63,841 nt of DNA from Rhodospirillaceae bacterium (GTDB lineage Bacteria > Pseudomonadota > Alphaproteobacteria > DSM-16000 > Inquilinaceae): assembly GCA_020638595.1 (NCBI GenBank), contig JACKIG010000019.1:1-63841 (forward strand), written 5' to 3'. A program made the position numbers and the translations under genes. Shown one piece after another: positions 8,947 to 15,891 of this stretch (position 1 is the first letter of the stretch; the number at the start of each line of letters is the position of its first letter). Under the pieces are notes generated by a model. The model was given only the letters and a program-made list of their open reading frames with translations. It was not told the DNA's origin and did no database searches.

Positions 8947-9363
8947 TCACCCCGCCGCCGCCAGCATTGCGGCGGTGTCGTAGAACTCGAAGAACTCCAC
9001 GATCTTGCCGTCGCGGAACCGGAAGAAATCGGCCTTGGGCGTGCTGACGGTCTTGCCGCTGCGGCGGTTCTTCCAGGCCGTGCGTCCGCGCACCGCGACG
9101 CGGCCGCCCTGGGCGATGAAGTCCACCGGGGTGTAGTGCACCATCTCCCAGTCGGCGGTCAGCCCTTCGAAATAGCGCGCGACATCCGCCTTGCGGTTGC
9201 AGTCCCTGGTGAACTCGACGCCCGGCCGGCCGCCGGCCAGCGACCGAAAGGTCACGTCATCGGCCAGAAGCTGCATCCAATAGTCGAACCCCGCCGCCTT
9301 GTCGCTGTTCCATAGGGTGTAGGACTCTTGCAGCACGGCCACGTTGCGATCGTCTTCGCTCAT
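8947..9363 (-). CDS. SnoaL-like / NTF2-fold protein
   Basis: 138 residues starting MSEDDRNVAVLQESY at ATG 9363, preceded by a strong ribosome-binding site (GGAGGGGAGA on the minus strand); the frame is open 17 codons further but without such a signal. The pattern YTLWNSDKAAGFDYWMQLLA, VTFRSLAGG, VDFIAQGGRVAVRGR and FFRFRDGKIVEFFEFYD is that of the ketosteroid-isomerase-like SnoaL/NTF2 family, cone-shaped proteins that bind small hydrophobic ligands and may isomerise, hydrolyse or merely sequester them. No strictly diagnostic catalytic Asp-His pair is evident. It stands alone, downstream of the caspase-like gene, separated from it by a palindrome. Confidence 0.8.
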   Translation of the reverse strand: MSEDDRNVAVLQESYTLWNSDKAAGFDYWMQLLADDVTFRSLAGGRPGVEFTRDCNRKADVARYFEGLTADWEMVHYTPVDFIAQGGRVAVRGRTAWKNRRSGKTVSTPKADFFRFRDGKIVEFFEFYDTAAMLAAAG

Positions 9364-9423
9364 TGAAGTCTCCCCTCCACGCCCGGTCGCGGTCCCGTGC
9401 CTGCTCTCTTGCAAATGGCTGGA

Positions 9424-9459
9424 GCCTGATGACGTCGATCCGACGTCATCGGATCAGGC
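9424..9459. repeat. Nested palindrome between caspase-like and SnoaL genes
   Basis: Perfect 10-base arms GATGACGTCG (9428-9437) and CGACGTCATC (9441-9450) with a 3-base loop, plus outer GCCTGAT (9424-9430) and ATCAGGC (9453-9459) arms that pair in an alternative register. It lies 3' of the caspase-like gene (ends 9525, minus strand), where a transcript hairpin would act as a terminator or stabiliser, and 5' of the SnoaL gene, where it could be an operator. There is no T-tract. Confidence 0.5.
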
Positions 9460-9524
9460 CCTGGGCAGTGGCCCATTGTTATGCCAAGGCCCGATCCTTG
9501 GAAAGCAAAGCGAGGCGGCCGGTC

Positions 9525-12137
9525 CTACCGCCGCAGGCGATACCCCTGGCAGTCGGACGCATCGGTGCCGGCGGGACAGGCCCCCGTGCCGCCGACATAG
9601 CGGTAGTCGTCGCAGTCGCCGTCGAAGGCCCATTGGCAGGTATTGCCGGTCAGCAGATAGCCCGGGCGCAGCTGCAACCCGGCGCAATCGGCCTCGTCCG
9701 TTCCATGCGGGCAGGCGCTGGAGATGAACCCGAAATAGCGGCTGTCGTCGCATTCCCCGTCGAAGGCCCACTGGCAGCTGTTGGCGGCCCGCCCCGGCTG
9801 CGATCCCGGCCCCGTCGGCACCGGAAGGGTGCGCGGGGCGGAATTGCAGTCGTTGGCGTCCGTTCCCACCGGGCACAGGCCGGACCCCAGCCCCGGCTCG
9901 TCGCATTCGAAGTTGAAGGCCCACTGGCATTCGTTGCCCGCCATCTGGGCGAAGGACCGCGGGGTTTCGCCGCGGCAGTCATTGGCATCGGTCCCGTGCG
10001 GGCAGGCGGCGGTGTCGTTGCCGACATAGCTGCTGTCGTCGCAGAACCCGTCATTGGCCCAGCGGCAGGTATTGGTGCCGGCGGCGGCGACCGGCGGCGG
10101 GGGCTCGGGTGGCTCGGGCGTCTCCGGCTCGACGGCGCGGGCGATGTATTCGCTGCCCATATCCTCCGGCCGGTCCGGGGCGTCGGCATGGCCGCGTTCG
10201 TGCGCCAGCTGCAACAGCCGGCCGGCCTCCGCCGCGTCGGCCGCGATGCCGCGCCCGTCGCGGTAGTGCAGCGCCAGGTTGAAGGCCGCAAAGCCATCGC
10301 CCTGGTCGACGGCCTGCCGGAACCAGGCGACGGCCTGGGTGTCGTCGCGCACGACGCCGATGCCCTCGCCGTAGAGGATGCCCATGATGTTGCGGCTGTC
10401 GGTATCGCCGGCGTCCGCCGCCGCGCGGATCAGCGCCACCCTCTCGCCCGGCGTCAGGTCCCCGGTCTCCGCATGGCCGAGGCTGCGCTGGAACGCGCGC
10501 ATGGCGGTGCGCGATCCGCGGCCGATCAGCCCGTCGATCGGGCCGGTGTAGTGGCCGAGCTCCGCCAGCGCGGTCTGCAATACATGCGCCGGCAGTTCGT
10601 CCGTCCGCACCTGGGCCGCGGCCTCCAGGTCGGCGAAGTCGCGCTGGATGTGCGCCCAGTCGGGTGCCGCCAGTTCGCCCGTGGGCGGCAGCCCGGCCTG
10701 GCGCTGATAGTCCGCCAGCGCGTCGCGGAAGGCGCCGTCCAGCGTGCCGTCGACGGGGCCGGGGTCCAGCCCCAGGGCGGCCAGCGTCCGTTCCGCCAGC
10801 CGCCGGTCGTCGTCGCTCAGGTCCAGCCGGCCTTCGATCGCCGGCGGGCCGGGTGGCGCCGCCACGACCACGATCTGGGCGCGCGATGCCGCCTCCAGAA
10901 GGCCGGCGAAGATCTCCGCCACCCTCAGGAACGGCTCGTACACCCGGCGCTCGTAATGATAGGCATCGAAGGCGGGGGCTTCCGCCGGGCCCGGCACGAT
11001 CGGGGAGGCCGGGGGTGCCGCCTCGCCGACGGTGATCGGCACGGCAAGACGGGTCTCGCCGCCGCGGCCGTCGGCGATCGCCAGCTCCAGCACCCCGGCG
11101 TCGCCGGCCTGGAGGTCCGACAGGTCCGGCAGATAGGCCAGCCGGGCGAGGTCGTCGGGCGTCACCGTCTGGCCCGGCGTCAGCGGCGGCCCGCCCACCG
11201 GTGCCACCTGGCCGCGGTCGGGGACGGCGACCACGGTGACGGTCAGCGGATCGCCGTCCGGATCGCGGGGTGGGGCCAGGCCCAGCAGGATCGGCCGGAA
11301 CACGATCCCGGCGGGGGTGGCGATCTGCGGCGCACGGTTGCCGGGATCGGCGGCGGGTGGCGGCACCAGCACGGTATCGGGGTCGAAGCGGCCGACCGCC
11401 TGCGGCACCTGGGTGCCGCCGGTCGCGTTGCGCACCCGCGCGGCCAGATCGTCGAACACCGCGGCGCTGGGGCGCCCCGGCGGGGCAAGCGCGGCCAGGA
11501 GCGCGGCGGCGAACGGCCCCTGCCCCCCGTCCTGACCGTCGGCGGCCAGGGTGCCGGGTGCGGTGGACAGCCACAGCACCACGCCGCCGGGCACGCGGTC
11601 GATCGGCGAATAGCCGCTGGTCGGCGCCGGCTGGCGGCCCTGCTGCTGGGCTTCGGCGACCAGCCGGCCCTCGGTTGCGTCGTCCGCGCGCCAGGCATCG
11701 AGGATGACCAGGCTGCGACCCGCGCCGGCAGCCTCCAGCTGCCGCAGCACGTCGTCCAGCGGCAGCGCGAAGGCGTGGATGTCGCTGGGACGGCCGATAT
11801 CGGCGTCCACCGGCAGCAGATAGGTGCGCCGGCGGAACTGACGGGCGTGGCCGGTGTAGTACACCAGGGCCAGATCGGCCGATTGGGCGCGTTGGGCGAA
11901 GTCGGCGACCGCGCGGGACATGGCGTCCTGGCCGGCATCCTCCAGCCAGACGACGTCGAAGCCGATGTCCGTCAGGCGGGCGACGACGGCCGGCCGGTCG
12001 ATGGCCGGGCCGGCCAGCGGCGCGGCATGGGCATAGGAATGGTTGGCGATGACCAGGGCAACACGGCTTTCCGCCGCCGCGGACACGGCGATCGCGCACA
12101 GCACGACTGCGGCACACAGACTGCGAACCCCGAGCAT
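9525..12137 (-). CDS. Secreted caspase-fold pseudoenzyme with cadherin-like, peptidoglycan-binding, Sel1 and four Cys-rich repeats
   Basis: 870 residues. A signal peptide (MLGVRSLCAAVVLCAIAVSAAA) precedes a p20-type caspase domain (about 24-260): ALVIANHSYAHAAPL, LARLTDIGFDV-like helix, YYTGHA with His97, and LDAWR where caspases have DACR, so the catalytic Cys position is Trp149 (TGG at 11693-11691). Then come a cadherin/VCBS-like beta domain (about 290-395, DPDGDPLTVTV), two peptidoglycan-binding-1-like modules (GLDPGPVDGTLDGAFRDAL and YTGPIDGLIGRGSRTAM), two Sel1-like repeats (about 595-665) and four Cys-rich units at the C terminus. The whole is probably periplasmic or surface-exposed and non-proteolytic. 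ATG 12137 chosen because it gives the signal peptide; ATG 12200 would add 21 residues. It is divergent from the FGE-like gene across 219 bases. Confidence 0.85.
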   Translation of the reverse strand: MLGVRSLCAAVVLCAIAVSAAAESRVALVIANHSYAHAAPLAGPAIDRPAVVARLTDIGFDVVWLEDAGQDAMSRAVADFAQRAQSADLALVYYTGHARQFRRRTYLLPVDADIGRPSDIHAFALPLDDVLRQLEAAGAGRSLVILDAWRADDATEGRLVAEAQQQGRQPAPTSGYSPIDRVPGGVVLWLSTAPGTLAADGQDGGQGPFAAALLAALAPPGRPSAAVFDDLAARVRNATGGTQVPQAVGRFDPDTVLVPPPAADPGNRAPQIATPAGIVFRPILLGLAPPRDPDGDPLTVTVVAVPDRGQVAPVGGPPLTPGQTVTPDDLARLAYLPDLSDLQAGDAGVLELAIADGRGGETRLAVPITVGEAAPPASPIVPGPAEAPAFDAYHYERRVYEPFLRVAEIFAGLLEAASRAQIVVVAAPPGPPAIEGRLDLSDDDRRLAERTLAALGLDPGPVDGTLDGAFRDALADYQRQAGLPPTGELAAPDWAHIQRDFADLEAAAQVRTDELPAHVLQTALAELGHYTGPIDGLIGRGSRTAMRAFQRSLGHAETGDLTPGERVALIRAAADAGDTDSRNIMGILYGEGIGVVRDDTQAVAWFRQAVDQGDGFAAFNLALHYRDGRGIAADAAEAGRLLQLAHERGHADAPDRPEDMGSEYIARAVEPETPEPPEPPPPVAAAGTNTCRWANDGFCDDSSYVGNDTAACPHGTDANDCRGETPRSFAQMAGNECQWAFNFECDEPGLGSGLCPVGTDANDCNSAPRTLPVPTGPGSQPGRAANSCQWAFDGECDDSRYFGFISSACPHGTDEADCAGLQLRPGYLLTGNTCQWAFDGDCDDYRYVGGTGACPAGTDASDCQGYRLRR
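9549..10073 (-). repeat. Four tandem Cys-rich protein repeats (C-x-W-A-F-D-G-x-C-D-D type)
   Basis: The C-terminal part of the caspase-like protein holds four units at residues about 689-721, 735-764, 786-818 and 832-863. Each reads N-x-C-[QR]-W-A-[FN]-[DN]-x-x-C-D-[DE], a Tyr-[VF]-Gly in three of them, then C-P-x-G-T-D-x-x-D-C: four cysteines and a cluster of Asp residues per unit. The spacing recalls LDL-receptor class A and Notch LNR modules, which fold around disulfides and a calcium ion. Disulfide bonding and calcium binding are inferred from the pattern; the homology is not proven. Confidence 0.8.
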
Positions 12138-12356
12138 CGCCCCACCGGCCCGGCGGCGCGGCGATGCGCCCCGGCAAATGAGAAGGGTATCCTGAATCAT
12201 GACTGCGGGATCCGGCGACAATCGGGCAGCATCATGGCCATCCCCGGCGGGCCGGCGCCGTCCTGCCGGATTTCCGCCGCGAACTTCCGCCATCCTGCCG
12301 GTGGTGAGCCTTCGTCCGACGGAGGTTTCCTGCCGCCCGGACCCCCGCCGGTGATC
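12138..12356. promoter_or_regulatory. Divergent promoter region of the caspase-like / FGE-like pair
   Basis: These 219 bases separate two head-to-head genes for secreted proteins and must hold both promoters. A GGTGGGG element lies just 5' of the caspase-like ATG on the minus strand. I see no convincing -35/-10 pair and no clear operator palindrome. Confidence 0.4.
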
Positions 12357-14123
12357 ATGTCCCCACGCCTGCTTCTCGCGCTGATCCTGCTGCTGGCCGG
12401 TCCGATGCCCGCCCGGGCGCAGGTTTGGCCGCCGGAGAGCACCAATCCCCAGCCGCTGGACGACGATCTGATCCTGCCCATGCCTTGCGGCGGCGCCATG
12501 GCGTTCCGCCCGATTGCCACACCGGGGGAGGTCAACGACATCCTGGGGGCGGAAGTGACGCTGGGCAATGACGGCTACGCGGCGGCGATCGGTGAGGTCC
12601 TGCATACCGACCGGGTGGCCGGGCCGTTCCCCGACCCGGGCGGCGGGGCGCCACTGTTCTACCTCGGCAAGTACGAGGTCACGATCGACCAGTACGAGGC
12701 CGTGCGGCTGCCGACCTGCGGCGATCCCACACCGCTGGGCAGCCGTCCGGCCTCGGACGTGACCTGGCAGGAGGCGCTGGCCTTCGGCCATGCCTATACG
12801 CTGTGGCTCTTGGAGAATGCGCCGGAGACGCTGCCGGCGGCGGGTCCGGCCTTCGGTTTCCTGCGGCTGCCGACGGCCACGGAATGGGAATACGCCGCAC
12901 GCGGCGGATCGGCCGTGAGCGAGGCCGATTTCCGCCGGCGGGTGTTTCCCATGGAGGGGGACATCGGCGGCTATGCCTGGTACCAGGGTCCGGATTCCGC
13001 CAACGGACGGCTGCGGCCGATCGGTCTGTTGCGGCCCAACCCCCTGGGCCTGCACGACGTCCTGGGCAATGCGGAGGAACTGGTCTTCGACCCCTTGCGC
13101 GTCGGCGGCCTGATCGGCGGTTTCACCACCATGGGCGGGTCGATCCAGACCCCGGGCGATCGTCTCAGGACGTCGATGCGGATGGAATATTTCTACATCG
13201 ACCCCACCCGCAACGCGCCGACGCGCATCGACACCTTTGGCTTTCGCCTTGCCATCTCCGCACCCATCCAGACCAGCTTCGAACGGATCGCCGAGATCCG
13301 CCGCGTCCTGCAGGACGCACCGCCGCCGGCCGGGGCCGTGCCCGCCGGCCGGCCGCAGGTCCCGGCCTTCGACCCCGCCGACTGGGAGCGTCCCGGAACG
13401 CTGGACGAAGCGGTCGCCGCCACGGTGATGCTGCGTGACGCCTTCGCGGCGATCCTGGCGGACACCACCGCCGAGGCCGAGGCGGAGCTGCACGAGCTGG
13501 AGCAGGACTACGACCGGCTGCGGCGGATGATCCCCGCGCCGGAACAGCGCGACCCGTTCGAGACGGAGGAACAGTTCGACAGCCGCCGCCGGGTGCGGGA
13601 TGCCGCCCTGGCCGCGCTGGACCGGCGGTTCGCCACCGACCGGGCCGACCTGGCGGCCCGGACGCTGGAACGCCAGGTGCGCCGGCTGATCCCGGTGGTG
13701 GACAGCCTGTCCGCCATCCAGGCGCAATCGTTTTCCGCACCGGGGATGTCCGTTTCGGTCGAGATGCTGGCCCCCCAGCCGGAACAGTCGCGCATCCCGC
13801 TGGTGCTTGGCCATGACGGCGACCAGTGGCCCAGCTATTGGGCCTATGAGGATGTCGCCGTGGCGCGGCGCGTGTGGCAGCACCAGGCGGCGACGGGGGC
13901 AGAGGCGCTGGTCGCGCTCGGCCCCGGCTATCCCGATGAAGCGACGCTGAAGCAGGTGATCGTACAGGTGCGGCTGTCGAACCCGTTCGGGCCGGCCGAA
14001 CGCGTGATCGCCGTGGACGACGTCGCTCCCTTCCCGGAGCTGGCGGCCCTGGACACCCTGCGCGCGGATGCCGAAGCGGCCCGCATTGCGGCCCAGGCCC
14101 TGCGCGACGGCGCGGGCGACTGA
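12357..14123 (+). CDS. Secreted formylglycine-generating-enzyme-like (SUMF1-fold) protein lacking the catalytic cysteines
   Basis: 588 residues from ATG 12357 (GTG 12351 is possible). A signal peptide, MSPRLLLALILLLAGPMPARA, is followed by an FGE/SUMF1-like domain at about 100-300: FYLGKYEVTIDQYEA, PASDVTWQEALAF, LRLPTATEWEYAARGG, NPLGLHDVLGNAEEL, MGGSIQ and DTFGFRLA. In true formylglycine-generating enzymes the segment between GGS and GFR holds catalytic Cys; here it has none, and the protein has only Cys44 and Cys121 among recognisable positions. The C-terminal half (about 360-588) contains a charged helical stretch likely to form a coiled coil (AEAELHELEQDYDRL). It is divergent from the caspase-like gene. 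FGE-like and caspase-like domains are known to be associated in bacteria. A binding rather than oxidase role is inferred. Confidence 0.8.
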   Translation: MSPRLLLALILLLAGPMPARAQVWPPESTNPQPLDDDLILPMPCGGAMAFRPIATPGEVNDILGAEVTLGNDGYAAAIGEVLHTDRVAGPFPDPGGGAPLFYLGKYEVTIDQYEAVRLPTCGDPTPLGSRPASDVTWQEALAFGHAYTLWLLENAPETLPAAGPAFGFLRLPTATEWEYAARGGSAVSEADFRRRVFPMEGDIGGYAWYQGPDSANGRLRPIGLLRPNPLGLHDVLGNAEELVFDPLRVGGLIGGFTTMGGSIQTPGDRLRTSMRMEYFYIDPTRNAPTRIDTFGFRLAISAPIQTSFERIAEIRRVLQDAPPPAGAVPAGRPQVPAFDPADWERPGTLDEAVAATVMLRDAFAAILADTTAEAEAELHELEQDYDRLRRMIPAPEQRDPFETEEQFDSRRRVRDAALAALDRRFATDRADLAARTLERQVRRLIPVVDSLSAIQAQSFSAPGMSVSVEMLAPQPEQSRIPLVLGHDGDQWPSYWAYEDVAVARRVWQHQAATGAEALVALGPGYPDEATLKQVIVQVRLSNPFGPAERVIAVDDVAPFPELAALDTLRADAEAARIAAQALRDGAGD

Positions 14124-14138
14124 CGGCGCCGGATGCGC

Positions 14139-14537
14139 CTAAACAGTGATGTCGACGGTCAGGTGCGGGCCGTTGCCGAGCCCCTGGGTCTGCGCATAGG
14201 CGCGGGCCACATCGCCATAGGGCTCGATGGTCAGGCTGGGGGTCAGGGCGAAGGCGTGTACCGCCACGACGCCGGCGGTCGACAGCCGCTGGCCCCGCGC
14301 ATCGCCGCGGGCGGCGAAATCGGGCTGGTCGTACAGGGACAGGGCCGGACGGCTGGCCCGGCCGGACTGATGGGCGGCATAGGCATCGCTGACGGCACGG
14401 ACCGCCTGGCTGGACGGCTGCGTCGCCGCAGTGTCGACCACCGTCGCGGGCGGCGGCAATGCCAAGCGTTCCGCCTGCTCCGCCCGGCGGACGGGCGGGA
14501 TCAGGGTGACTGATACGGGCTGAATGGCCGAGATCAT
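14139..14537 (-). CDS. Hypothetical small protein
   Basis: 132 residues starting MISAIQPVSVTLIPPV at ATG 14537; a TTG at 14561 would add eight residues. There is no signal peptide, membrane segment or motif that I recognise. The N-terminal third is Pro/Ala-rich and looks disordered, and the C-terminal third (VVAVHAFALTPSLTIEPYGD) could form beta strands. The codon pattern looks coding and nothing else occupies the interval, but the ribosome-binding site is weak. It is convergent with the FGE-like gene, 15 bases away. Confidence 0.45.
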   Translation of the reverse strand: MISAIQPVSVTLIPPVRRAEQAERLALPPPATVVDTAATQPSSQAVRAVSDAYAAHQSGRASRPALSLYDQPDFAARGDARGQRLSTAGVVAVHAFALTPSLTIEPYGDVARAYAQTQGLGNGPHLTVDITV

Positions 14538-14587
14538 CCGGGGTACCGACAGCGTGTCCAAACAGTGTGCCCAAACACGGCCCGGCA

Positions 14588-14703
14588 GACCCGCCGCCAG
14601 GCGGGTCGCCGTGCCTTCACCAGCCTAATCTCGTGCCTCGGTCGCGGCCCTTCAATACGGCATTGGTTGGTTCACGTCGATTTGACCCGATTTCAGGTCA
14701 AAT
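14588..14703 (-). terminator. Two hairpins 3' of the 3-hydroxybutyryl-CoA dehydrogenase gene
   Basis: ATTTGACC (14680-14687) pairs with GGTCAAAT (14696-14703) around an 8-base loop, and GACCCGCC (14588-14595) pairs with GGCGGGTC (14600-14607) around a 4-base loop. Both lie within 150 bases downstream of the minus-strand gene ending at 14737 and could end its transcript, although neither is followed by a clear T-tract. The first could equally be a protein-binding operator. Confidence 0.4.
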
Positions 14704-14736
14704 GCGCGATAATCCGATACGCAGTCGCACGGGCCG

Positions 14737-15633
14737 TTAGGCAACCGGCCGCTTCAGGGCCGGGTTCGGGATCGCAGGCTGCTGGGAATAGTCGTAGAAG
14801 CCCTTGCCGGTCTTGCGGCCCAGATAGCCCAGCAGCACCAGGCGCGTCAGCGTATGGGGGGTCGACGTGTATTGCTGGCGGACGTCGTCGTAGATGTTCT
14901 GTGCCATTGCGTTGACGACGTCGAGCCCGATGTAATCCGCCAGCGCGAACGGCCCCATGGGGTGCGAGGCGCCCAGGCGCATCGCCTTGTCGATATCCCC
15001 GATGGTGCCGGTCCCCTGCTCCAGCAGGCGGATGGCGTTGAGGATGTAGGGCGTCAGCAGCCGGTTGACGATGAAACCCGTGGTGTCCTGCACGACCACC
15101 GGTTCCTTGCCGATCTTGCGGCAGAACTCCGCCAGCGCGGTGACGACCGTGTCGGCCGTCTCGAAGGCGTGGATGACCTCAACCAGGTTCATCAGCGGCA
15201 CGGGATTGAAGAAATGCAGCCCGGCGATGCGGTCACGCGGGTGGCACACGCTCATCAGGGCCGTGACCGAGAGGGTCGAGGTGTTCGTGGCCAGGATGGC
15301 GTTCGGCGCCACGATCTCGCACAGCTTGCGGAACAGGTCCTGCTTGATGGCGATGTCTTCGATCACGGATTCGATGACGAGGTCGCAGTCCGCCAAGGCA
15401 TCGACGGTGTCCGTCAGCTCGATGCGGCCGCGGACGGCGTCCAGGTCCTCGGGCTTGATCGCGCCTTTCGACGCGGCCCGGTCCAGGTTCTTGTTCAGCA
15501 CGGCCCTGGCCTTGTCGACGGTGCCCGGCGTCGCCTTGACGAGCACGGCCGGGAAGCCGAACTGGGCAACGGTATGGGCGACCCCGATCCCCATCGTGCC
15601 GGTACCAACGATCCCTACACGGGTGATAGTCAT
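14737..15633 (-). CDS. hbd: 3-hydroxybutyryl-CoA dehydrogenase
   Basis: 298 residues, the usual length for a stand-alone enzyme. The N-terminal Rossmann domain starts with GIVGTGTMGIGVAHT; ATNTSTLSVTAL, HFFNPVPLMNLVEVI (catalytic His in HFFNP) and the C-terminal domain DTTGFIVNRLL, RLGASHPMGPFALADYIGLD and LVLLGYLGRKTGKGFYDY are all present. It interconverts acetoacetyl-CoA and (S)-3-hydroxybutyryl-CoA with NAD(P)H, in fatty-acid or butyrate/PHB metabolism. The gene follows a PhaC-like gene and PhaR is close by, suggesting a PHB context. A perfect TTGCACTGCAA palindrome sits about 190 bases upstream. ATG at 15633. It could also serve phenylacetate degradation (PaaH), but no paa genes are here. 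Confidence 0.92.
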   Translation of the reverse strand: MTITRVGIVGTGTMGIGVAHTVAQFGFPAVLVKATPGTVDKARAVLNKNLDRAASKGAIKPEDLDAVRGRIELTDTVDALADCDLVIESVIEDIAIKQDLFRKLCEIVAPNAILATNTSTLSVTALMSVCHPRDRIAGLHFFNPVPLMNLVEVIHAFETADTVVTALAEFCRKIGKEPVVVQDTTGFIVNRLLTPYILNAIRLLEQGTGTIGDIDKAMRLGASHPMGPFALADYIGLDVVNAMAQNIYDDVRQQYTSTPHTLTRLVLLGYLGRKTGKGFYDYSQQPAIPNPALKRPVA

Positions 15634-15819
15634 GACTGTAGCCCTTTCGCCGACGCGCTTCCGTCGTTTGCCGGACGGGGGCCGGACACGGGTGCCACGC
15701 CCCCAGCGACCCCGTCGTCCCGTGCAACCGGTTGAAGCCGACCCTCTTCACGACCCGGAGCGAGGGCAGTGGGCCAAGCTTCTCGCCGGTGGTATGTGGA
15801 ATGGCGCCGCGCATGCATC

Positions 15820-15830
15820 TTGCACTGCAA
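15820..15830. promoter_or_regulatory. TTGCA-C-TGCAA palindrome, candidate PhaR box
   Basis: A perfect 11-base palindrome in the 258-base gap between hbd and the PhaC-like gene. Alphaproteobacterial PhaR proteins are known to bind TGC-rich dyads of the form TGC-N3-GCA at phasin and PHB genes, and phaR itself is 1.7 kb away. Regulation of hbd by PhaR is therefore plausible but inferred. The remainder of 15634-15891 shows no credible gene. Confidence 0.45.
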
Positions 15831-15891
15831 CACACGCCATCGCATTGATCTGTCACAAAGGGCTTTCGGCGCGACGGCGGGCGTTGCGGCC

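Noticed and set aside
12138..13883. Upstream extension of the caspase-like reading frame to a 1452-residue protein
   Set aside because: This part is antisense to the FGE-like gene and lacks coding character; the signal peptide at 12137 marks the real start.
15630..15845. 71-residue open frame upstream of hbd
   Set aside because: Arg/Gly-rich with no ribosome-binding site; it covers the palindrome and promoter region, so intergenic sequence is the better reading.
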